Origin: Salinivirgaceae bacterium
Lineage (GTDB): Bacteria > Bacteroidota > Bacteroidia > Bacteroidales > SZUA-534
Length of the DNA: 64,000 nucleotides
Direction of reading: 5' to 3'
Assembly (NCBI GenBank): GCA_017474765.1
Contig: JAFVGW010000029.1
Span: forward strand, 18,950 to 82,949
Under the pieces are notes generated by a model. That model was not told the DNA's origin, searched no databases, and saw only the letters and a list, made by a program, of their open reading frames with translations. This document shows, piece after piece, positions 35,445-41,913 of the stretch (positions are counted from its first letter, which is position 1; every line of letters begins with the position of its first letter). The position numbers were made by a program, and so were the translations under genes.

Positions 35445-36551
35445 ATGAATAATGTATCTAAAAACGGCGAAATGGAGCAAGATGGTTTGATAACCGTTGG
35501 TTCGGTTGTCATGCAAATTCTTGAAGAACGTGCCATGAAGCAGAGTGAACTGGCGGAAATGACTGGTATTCAAAAGCCAATAATAAATGACTTGATTAAG
35601 GGCAAGCGCAACATGACGGCAGAAACTGCCGTACTGTTTGAGGCCGCATTAGGTGTGAGTGCAGATTATTTGATGAACATTCAGACCAATATTGATTTGG
35701 AAAGGGCCAGAAAGAACCCCAAAATAGCAGACAAGGTTGGGGGTGCCACAGCATGGTCGTTAGTAAAAGATTGTGTGTCGGTTTCAATTCTTAAAAGCAA
35801 AGGGTTGATTAATGACGGGGACATGAAAGGTAACGTGCAAAGAGTTTTCGATGTTTTCGGTGTCAAAAGTGAGGATGAGATTCAAAGTCGGTACGAAAAA
35901 GAGCACGATGCTTTATATAGAAAATCGACAAAATTGACGACAGATACCAAGGCATTGTTTACTTGGAAATATTTGTGTATTAGCCAATCGGAAAAACTGG
36001 AAATGGACAAGCCGTTCAGCAGAGATGCAATAGATGGTTTGGCACAAGAACTTAAAACTATTTTCAGAGAAAACCGAAACACTATTGAAAGGACGCAAGA
36101 GGCTGTAGAAGCATGTGGAATAAAACTGATACATGAAGAAAAAGCAGGTCAGGTTCCTGTTGACGGAATGTCGTTTTGGAAAGGCGCTAATCCGACAATA
36201 GTATATACAAAGAGGCTTAAAACCATTGACAATTTTGCATTTACAATAATGCATGAGTTGGGTCACGTTAAGTTGCATTTGGAGGATGACGGTGAGGCTA
36301 TGATAAATGTGGATGGAGGAGATATTGATGATAAAGAAAAGGAAGCCAACAATTTTGCCAACAATGTTTTTATTGCCCCAAGAGAATGGGCTGCACTGAT
36401 GGCGCGATTATGGAATCCGTATACCGCGCATGTGTTAATAAAGAAAGAAGCAGACCAGATTGGCGTAAATCCACAAATACTATTCGGGAGATACATGCAC
36501 GAGACTGGCCTTTACAGGCTGCGTCGAGTGTTTGAGACAGATATTAAATGA
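35445..36551 (+). CDS. XRE-type HTH regulator fused to ImmA/IrrE metallopeptidase
   Basis: The 368-residue protein has an N-terminal helix-turn-helix (QILEERAMKQSELAEMTGIQ to GVSADYLM, about residues 22-85) and a C-terminal ImmA/IrrE zinc peptidase domain with TIMHELGHVKLH. The layout matches HigA-like antitoxins and ImmA/IrrE regulators that cleave or relieve repressors in phages and mobile elements. No HigB/RelE-type toxin gene lies directly beside it, so it may be an orphan regulator of the island. The gene is AT-rich compared with core neighbours. Confidence 0.88.
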   Translation: MNNVSKNGEMEQDGLITVGSVVMQILEERAMKQSELAEMTGIQKPIINDLIKGKRNMTAETAVLFEAALGVSADYLMNIQTNIDLERARKNPKIADKVGGATAWSLVKDCVSVSILKSKGLINDGDMKGNVQRVFDVFGVKSEDEIQSRYEKEHDALYRKSTKLTTDTKALFTWKYLCISQSEKLEMDKPFSRDAIDGLAQELKTIFRENRNTIERTQEAVEACGIKLIHEEKAGQVPVDGMSFWKGANPTIVYTKRLKTIDNFAFTIMHELGHVKLHLEDDGEAMINVDGGDIDDKEKEANNFANNVFIAPREWAALMARLWNPYTAHVLIKKEADQIGVNPQILFGRYMHETGLYRLRRVFETDIK

Positions 36552-36575
36552 TGTTTAATTAATAATTTAATGCCT

Positions 36576-36735
36576 ATGAAAAGTTAAGATAGAAAAGGGC
36601 GAAAAAAATCTCCTGTATATCTTGGAGGACGGACAGGAGACCCAAGTTTTGGCAACCGATTTCCGAACTTGCGTCCATAAAGGGATGCCAGAATCAAAAT
36701 GGATTGCGAAGATAATAAAAATCGCAATGCGCTGA
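36576..36735 (+). pseudogene. small gene with a +1 A frameshift next to its start
   Basis: ATG at 36576 is followed by AAAA and reads into a stop after three codons. With one A fewer, the frame continues as MKVKIEKGEKNLLYILEDGQ, then TCVHKGMPESKWIAKIIKIA, to TGA at 36735 (about 52 residues). The composition and strand-helix pattern look coding. It may be a recent frameshift, phase variation in an A-tract, or a sequence error. It lies between the HTH-ImmA gene and the DUF4417 operon. Confidence 0.5.
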
Positions 36736-36816
36736 CGCCCGCAGAAAAAATCGGAAGTATTTTCATTTTAATCACTATTTCAACGATATAAAGGAATCGT
36801 TGTAAAATAAATAGTT

Positions 36817-37542
36817 ATGGAAAAATTATTTTCTGAAAAAGAAATGTATGTGATGGCGCACACAGCAAAAGGCAAGCCAACATTTATTAAAGAGCCACAC
36901 AAAGGTAATCCGATGTATAAGTATGACAATATGCATTTGTCGGACGGAATGGAAATGGTTGAATATCATGGTTTGGAAATACCTTTGCTGAAACCATACA
37001 CGGGTACGACCGAACTTGATTATCAACCATATTCGCTATGGAAGAAACTGAACGGCGAGGGACAGGCGGTTCATTTTTTTATGAATGACAACGAATTTCG
37101 CACCGCGGTGTGGAACAAATTGGAACAAACCACCTACAACCTGCGGAAATTCGACGTGCTGCTTACGCCAGACTTTTCGATGTATGTTGACCTGATGTCG
37201 TTCTACGGATTGCTGGCCGTGTTTATGACAAGGTTTGTGGGCGCATATTGGCAGAAATGCGGATATAATGTGATTCCAACGGCTAGTTGGAGCAATGCAG
37301 ATTCTTTTAAATTCGCATTTGTCGGATTGCCCCAAAACAGTGTGATAGCAGTCTGCGGAGTGGGTGTAAGTTGGTCGCCAGCAGCCGTGGAGTTATGGCA
37401 AATGGGGCTTTTGGAGTTGGAAAAGCAGGTTAGGCCTATCGAAATCATAATTTATGGCAGCGATAAACTTGAACTACCCAAACTTCACACTCCAGTTAAT
37501 TTTATTATTGATAACATTACAAAAAACTACAGAAATGATTGA
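36817..37542 (+). CDS. DUF4417 family protein
   Basis: The 241-residue protein is recognised by LLTPDFSMYVDLMSFY, NVIPTASWSNADSFKFAFVG, NSVIAVCGVGV and the IIIYG near the end, typical of DUF4417. This family occurs in mobile-element and phage contexts of Bacteroidetes and Firmicutes, and its function is unknown. It is the first gene of a tightly coupled trio: the next gene overlaps it by 8 nt. The gene is AT-rich, consistent with horizontal acquisition. Confidence 0.8.
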   Translation: MEKLFSEKEMYVMAHTAKGKPTFIKEPHKGNPMYKYDNMHLSDGMEMVEYHGLEIPLLKPYTGTTELDYQPYSLWKKLNGEGQAVHFFMNDNEFRTAVWNKLEQTTYNLRKFDVLLTPDFSMYVDLMSFYGLLAVFMTRFVGAYWQKCGYNVIPTASWSNADSFKFAFVGLPQNSVIAVCGVGVSWSPAAVELWQMGLLELEKQVRPIEIIIYGSDKLELPKLHTPVNFIIDNITKNYRND

Positions 37543-37930
37543 TTTTACTAAATTAAAAATTGAGAACCAGTTATGGCCAGAAGACGAGAAACTGTTTGAA
37601 ACAATGGAAAATAGTTATACGTCAGAGAATGAGCGTATTTTCTTTGAAACTATGCACGTTAAGATGCTTACTGAATGCGCACCGTGCGGAGAGGAATTGC
37701 TTTGGAACTCTGAAAATGAGGACAAAATTTATTTCACCCGTGACGGCTACGACGAGTTTATTGTTGGCAGCAGAAAAGACGGTTTAAAACAAGAGCATTA
37801 TATGAATTTAAGCGAAACTTTGTCAGCCAATCTGAAAAATTTGATTGACAGAGATATTACAATGCTGCAATGGTTGCGAGAGCGAGACTATAAAGACATA
37901 GTGTATAACCATAATAATGCTTATGTGTGA
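37535..37930 (+). CDS. hypothetical acidic protein (131 aa), second gene of DUF4417 operon
   Basis: The protein is 131 residues from ATG 37535, preferred over an upstream in-frame start at 37454 that would run deep into the DUF4417 gene. It is acidic (ENQLWPEDEKLFETMENSYT) and has a small Cys pair (CAPCGEELLW). It overlaps DUF4417 by 8 nt and the next gene by one base (TGATG), so all three are translationally coupled. No family is recognised. Its size and acidity would suit an immunity or antitoxin partner of the next gene, but that is a guess. Confidence 0.7.
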   Translation: MIDFTKLKIENQLWPEDEKLFETMENSYTSENERIFFETMHVKMLTECAPCGEELLWNSENEDKIYFTRDGYDEFIVGSRKDGLKQEHYMNLSETLSANLKNLIDRDITMLQWLRERDYKDIVYNHNNAYV

Positions 37931-38391
37931 TGGGAGACCAACGAACATACGAAAAGGGTAGAAATGACTTCTACTCTTACCTGTATAAAACTGTGTCGCA
38001 GCGGATTACAATAAACAGCGTGACTGGCAAAATGATTGAAAAAAAGGCTTATCACAACGAGAAGCACAATACTTTGCCTGCATATAACGGCACTTCGGAA
38101 GTATATTTTGCAAAAGGGACTGATGGATTGGCGATACAATGTAAAGTCTATTCCAATGGTAAAATGCTAAAAGATTTTGATTGGAGTCACCCACATAGAA
38201 ATAGTGATGGAACTTTCTTTCCAGAAGGAACTGTACACGTTCAGGAGTATACAGTTACACAGAAGAAAGATAAAGACGGTAAGTATCACGATTATTTTAT
38301 GCGTAGACAGGCACGCCCTATGACACAATCCGAAATTGATAAATACGGACCGATTATCAGGCATTTTAACCCAAATGTCAGATTTAAATAG
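37930..38391 (+). CDS. hypothetical His-rich motif protein (153 aa), possible toxin domain
   Basis: The protein is 153 residues from ATG 37930, which overlaps the previous stop. The N-terminus (DQRTYEKGRNDFYSYLYKTV) is basic; the core has SEVYFAKGTDGLAIQCKVYS, then DFDWSHPHRNSDGT and PEGTVHVQEY, a D-W-x-H-x-H and H-x-Q-E arrangement that I associate with phage- or toxin-linked small domains. No signal peptide. A role as an effector with the upstream acidic protein as partner is possible but unproven. Confidence 0.7.
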   Translation: MGDQRTYEKGRNDFYSYLYKTVSQRITINSVTGKMIEKKAYHNEKHNTLPAYNGTSEVYFAKGTDGLAIQCKVYSNGKMLKDFDWSHPHRNSDGTFFPEGTVHVQEYTVTQKKDKDGKYHDYFMRRQARPMTQSEIDKYGPIIRHFNPNVRFK

Positions 38392-38438
38392 TTTTATGAA
38401 TAATATGTCGAACAATTTAAAACAGAAAGGAGGTAAGG

Positions 38439-38648
38439 ATGAGCATACGCATTGTTAAAGCGATTAGCAAGGCTAAATTGGCTGAAATGATAGGCATTTC
38501 GGGGACAACGCTGCGCAAATGGTTAAGGCGCTGCGAGAAGGCATTGAGGCAGATGGGCGTGAGCCGTAATGCTAAGATGCTGCCGCCGTGCGCAGTGAAG
38601 CATGTTTGTGAGGAGTACAGCATTGACCTGTATGAGGACGAAATGTAG
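38439..38648 (+). CDS. small HTH-like protein (DUF4248-like)
   Basis: The 69-residue protein has MSIRIVKAISKAKLAEMIGI, SGTTLRKWLRR and a C-terminal helix ending YEDEM. The pattern of a terminal-domain helix-turn-helix (MIGISGTTLRKWL) resembles the short DUF4248 proteins common on Bacteroides mobile elements. It probably binds DNA. It has a good spacer start (AGGAGGTAAGG just upstream looks like a Shine-Dalgarno sequence, which is unusual for this phylum). Confidence 0.65.
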   Translation: MSIRIVKAISKAKLAEMIGISGTTLRKWLRRCEKALRQMGVSRNAKMLPPCAVKHVCEEYSIDLYEDEM

Positions 38649-39164
38649 GCGCAAAAAGGCGTTTCGGGGTTGATTCCTACACAAAAACATTGTTCCAACA
38701 GTGTTAAAAATTAGAAACAAACGAAATAGGAAAAAAAGATACCCCGAAATATTGGAAGCCGTGACTCTATAATAGTAAGAAGTTGCGGCTTTCTTGTTGT
38801 TGGGGAGAATTGTACGCAATAGGACGGGATAGGACTTGATAGGACAAATGGGGCGGTTGGGGAATTGAAGATGTGTGAATTATGGGAGTGATGGGATGAA
38901 TGAAATGCATGTGATGGGCACGATGCGAGATGGAAGGAATATAAGGAAGAGAAATACGTCGACCTGAAGGCCGCCGAACTGAACGGAACAATAAAAATTG
39001 TTTCTTGCAAGAAACAAACTGACAGAAATGTTTTGCTATATTCGTTGCCGACAAATGAATTGTCGATTGTTTTGAAGTTGAATTTTAAAATTTGTGTAAC
39101 GATAAACAGAAAAGAAATATAATCTAACATATTGATAATCAGCGTTTGCTGTTTGTTCTATTCA
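38649..39164. other. gene-free stretch in island with purine-rich tract
   Basis: No convincing gene is seen here. Positions 38820-38950 are strongly purine-biased on the plus strand (GGGACAAATGGGG-like words), similar to the tandem repeat at 34958. Open frames on both strands across it are short or low-complexity. A 20-bp perfect palindrome lies at 38998-39017. Confidence 0.5.
38998..39017. promoter_or_regulatory. perfect 20-bp palindrome, possible operator
   Basis: TTGTTTCTTGCAAGAAACAA is a perfect dyad. It lies about 345 nt before hsdM and 150 nt before the structured RNA, and could be a binding site for a dimeric repressor such as one of the island HTH proteins. No promoter is firmly assigned nearby. 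Confidence 0.5.
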
Positions 39165-39305
39165 CGTTGAAATGTAGGAAACTTCAATTTGTGAGCAAGA
39201 AAGAATATACACAGAGTGAGCGACTGCGCTTTGCGCGGCGTACTTGTATTCTTTCTTGGCCTTCCTACAGCCACAACGTGAGCAAGTTTCGCTCGCGTTT
39301 TTTTT
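39165..39305 (+). ncRNA. candidate structured RNA/leader upstream of hsdM
   Basis: Nested inverted repeats are visible: TGTAGGAA (39173-39180) with TTCCTACA (39262-39269), and CAAGAAAGAATA (39196-39207) with TATTCTTTCTTG (39247-39258), enclosing a GCGC-TTT-GCGC hairpin. They are followed by an intrinsic terminator at 39277-39305. An alternative pairing TTGAA...TTCAA at 39168-39188 would compete. It could be a small RNA of about 130 nt or an attenuated leader of the hsdMSR operon (start at 39363). No known RNA family is recognised. Confidence 0.6.
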
Positions 39306-39313
39306 GTGGCTGT
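39267..39313 (+). terminator. intrinsic terminator just before hsdM
   Basis: CGTGAGC (39277-39283), a 7-nt loop and GCTCGCG (39291-39297) are followed by eight T residues. An outer stem ACAGCCACAA/TTGTGGCTGT (39267-39276 with 39304-39313) encloses the hairpin and its T tract, so the two stems together make a larger structure. It is only 50 nt before the hsdM start codon. Confidence 0.85.
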
Positions 39314-39362
39314 CGGAATCAAAAAATAGAAAGATAGCATTCGTATTCATAACCAAAGAACA

Positions 39363-40808
39363 ATGAAATACGAATCAACATTTAATGCGATTGACGGCAT
39401 TCTGCGCAACGAGGCGGGATGCAGCAACGAACTCGACTACATTGAGCAGACTTCGTGGCTGCTCTTTCTCAAATATCTCGACGACCTTGAAACCGAGCGC
39501 GAGCAGGAAGCCGAACTCAACGGCAAGGAGTATCGCCGAATAATTACGGGCTTCAACCGTTGGAACGCGTGGGCCGCGCCAAAGAACGCCAAAGGCGAAC
39601 TCGACGTCATTAATGCTATGACAGGCGACGACCTTGTGGAGTTTGTGAACCAGAAACTTTTCCCGTCGCTCAAGCACTACAAAGACACCGCCGTGTCGCC
39701 CGACACGCTCGAATATAAGATTGGCGAGATTTTCAGCGAACTGCGCAACAAAATCAGCAGCGGCTACAACCTGCGCGAGATTATCAACAAGATTGACTCG
39801 CTGCACTTTCAGAGCGCCGACGACAAGCACGAGATGACCGTGCTCTACGAGGACAAGATTCGGCGTATGGGCAACGCGGGGCGCAACGGCGGCGAGTACT
39901 ACACACCACGCCCGCTCATTCGCACCATTGTCAGGGTGGTCAACCCGCGCATTGGCGAAACCGTTTACGACCCCGCCTGCGGATCGGCGGGCTTCCTTTG
40001 CGAGGCTTTCGCCTATATGCAGCAGCAGATTGACTCGGTGGCCGACGCCGATACCCTGCAGAAGCAAACCTTCTTCGGAAAAGAGAAGAAGGGTCTGCCA
40101 TACATTATCGCCACAATGAATATGATTTTCCACGGAGTGGCCGCGCCCAACATTATCCGCGGCAACACGCTCGCCGAAAATCTCGCCACCATTCAGCAGC
40201 GCGACCGCAAGGATGTGATTCTCGCCAATCCGCCTTTTGGCGGCAGCGAGCGCACCGAGGTGCTGCAAAACTTCGACATTCGCACCAGCGAAACCGCCTA
40301 TATGTTTATGCAGCACTTCATTAAGATGCTGAAAGTGAACGGCCGCGCGGGAATTGTTATCAAAAACACCTTTTTGAGCAATGGCGATGCCGCCGCACTG
40401 CGCCGCAAACTGATTGAGGAATGCAACCTGCACACCATTCTCGACCTGCCTGCGGGCGTATTTCAGGGCGCGGGCGTGAAAACCGTGGTGCTGTTCTTCG
40501 ACAAGGGCGAGCCGACGCGCAAAATTTGGTACTACCAACTCAACCTGAACCGCACGCTCGGCAAGACCAATCCGCTCTCGGAGGCCGACCTTGAAGATTT
40601 TGTGGCGCTGCAGAAAACCAAGCCCGAAACCGAAAACTCGTGGACTATAGATGTTTCCACACTTGGCGCCGACTGCGACCTTTCGGTGAAGAACCCCAAC
40701 CGCCCCGAAGTGGTTGACAACCGCACCGCCGCCGACATTCTCGGCGCCATTTCAAACCTGAACAACGATTCCGCAAGATTGATTAACGAAATAAAGCAGA
40801 TGTTATGA
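39363..40808 (+). CDS. hsdM: type I restriction-modification system, DNA methyltransferase subunit
   Basis: The 481-residue HsdM has the N-terminal helical domain (SNELDYIEQTSWLLFLKYLD) and the N6-adenine methylase core: SAM-binding YDPACGSAGFLCEA and catalytic NPPFGG, followed by the FLSNGDAAALRRKLIEECNL region. It methylates adenine within the site recognised by HsdS and protects host DNA. It is the first gene of hsdM-hsdS-hsdR, with the hsdS start overlapping its stop (ATGA). Confidence 0.96.
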   Translation: MKYESTFNAIDGILRNEAGCSNELDYIEQTSWLLFLKYLDDLETEREQEAELNGKEYRRIITGFNRWNAWAAPKNAKGELDVINAMTGDDLVEFVNQKLFPSLKHYKDTAVSPDTLEYKIGEIFSELRNKISSGYNLREIINKIDSLHFQSADDKHEMTVLYEDKIRRMGNAGRNGGEYYTPRPLIRTIVRVVNPRIGETVYDPACGSAGFLCEAFAYMQQQIDSVADADTLQKQTFFGKEKKGLPYIIATMNMIFHGVAAPNIIRGNTLAENLATIQQRDRKDVILANPPFGGSERTEVLQNFDIRTSETAYMFMQHFIKMLKVNGRAGIVIKNTFLSNGDAAALRRKLIEECNLHTILDLPAGVFQGAGVKTVVLFFDKGEPTRKIWYYQLNLNRTLGKTNPLSEADLEDFVALQKTKPETENSWTIDVSTLGADCDLSVKNPNRPEVVDNRTAADILGAISNLNNDSARLINEIKQML

Positions 40809-41911
40809 AAACGTTGAAAATAAAAGACATTTGCGATAAAGGTTCTTCTAGTCTAAAACAGAAAGATGTTGAGAATCAAAATGGTAAGTATCCCGTGTTT
40901 GGAGCGAGTGGGTTGATAGGAAAAATCGACACATATCACCAAAATAAGGAATATATAGCAATTGTTAAGGATGGTTCGGGTATAGGCAGAGTTTCGTTTA
41001 TGCCAGCATTTTCTTCGGTTATAGGAACGCTTCAATATATTTTGCCCAAAAAAGGCTACAACATAAAATACATTTCGTATTGCCTTCAAAGTTTGGATTT
41101 GGCGAATTACAAGCAAGGCGCAGCCATACCGCATATCTATTTTAGGGATTATGGCGAATATGAAGTTAATGTTGAAGAAAACCCTGATGACCAGCAGCGC
41201 ATAGTCACCTATCTTGATGCCGAGTTTGCGAAGATAGAAGCCCTTAAAGCCAATGCCGAAAAGCAACTGCAAGCCGCCAAAGACCTTTCCCAAGCCGCTC
41301 TAAAAGAGTTGTTGACACCGAAAGATGGTTGGGTGGAGAAGAAGTTGGGAGAGTTGTGTAGTATTCGTGGAGAATATGGACTTAACGAATCTGCAACAGA
41401 TTATAACGGAGTTAGATACTTACGTATCACAGATATTACAGACGATGGGGAATTGAATAGCGACAAGGTATCGGCTAAAAACGACAGCAATAAAAATCAA
41501 GAAAGTTTAGAAGTCGGTGATATTTTATTTGCTCGAACAGGAGCCACTGTGGGCAAGACTTTGATTTATCGCAAAGAATTTGGAAAATGTGTATTTGCAG
41601 GTTACTTAATTAGATACAGAACAAATCCAAATATCATTTTGCCACAATATCTTTTTTATTATACGCATTCAACGAAATATTATGAATGGGTAAAAAACAA
41701 TCAAGCTGCAGCCGCACAACCAAATATTAGTGCACAGAAATATAATGGTTTGGTTATATATTTTCCCCAAAATATGGCCGAGCAACAGCAAATCGCCAAT
41801 AAACTCGATGCAATTTCTGCCAAAGTAAAAGCCTTGCAAACGAACTACACCGAAACCATAACTCTCTGCAACGACCTGAAGCAGGCGCTGCTGAAAAAAG
41901 TGTTTGAATAA
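40805..41911 (+). CDS. hsdS: type I restriction-modification system, specificity subunit
   Basis: The 368-residue HsdS has two target-recognition domains (about 1-135 and 175-325) separated by conserved coiled segments (DQQRIVTYLDAEFAKIEALK and AEQQQIANKLDAISAKVKAL). It sets the bipartite DNA target. The recognition domains are visibly more AT-rich than hsdM and hsdR, typical of exchangeable specificity genes. No second hsdS or invertible repeat is seen nearby, so phase-variable shuffling is not supported. Confidence 0.95.
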   Translation: MKTLKIKDICDKGSSSLKQKDVENQNGKYPVFGASGLIGKIDTYHQNKEYIAIVKDGSGIGRVSFMPAFSSVIGTLQYILPKKGYNIKYISYCLQSLDLANYKQGAAIPHIYFRDYGEYEVNVEENPDDQQRIVTYLDAEFAKIEALKANAEKQLQAAKDLSQAALKELLTPKDGWVEKKLGELCSIRGEYGLNESATDYNGVRYLRITDITDDGELNSDKVSAKNDSNKNQESLEVGDILFARTGATVGKTLIYRKEFGKCVFAGYLIRYRTNPNIILPQYLFYYTHSTKYYEWVKNNQAAAAQPNISAQKYNGLVIYFPQNMAEQQQIANKLDAISAKVKALQTNYTETITLCNDLKQALLKKVFE

Positions 41912-41913
41912 TT

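Noticed and set aside
36584..36775. 63-codon minus-strand frame
   Set aside because: It overlaps the better supported plus-strand small frame at 36583-36735; no motif.
38711..39130. 139-codon minus-strand frame in the gene-free stretch
   Set aside because: Low-complexity Ser/Phe/His product over a purine-rich tract; no homology pattern.
39375..40538. 387-codon open frame antisense to hsdM
   Set aside because: Shadow of the GC-rich hsdM codons; hsdM has SAM and NPPF motifs and correct neighbours.
40805..41911. Phase-variable hsdS shuffling
   Set aside because: Only one hsdS is present and no inverted repeats or invertase gene were seen nearby.
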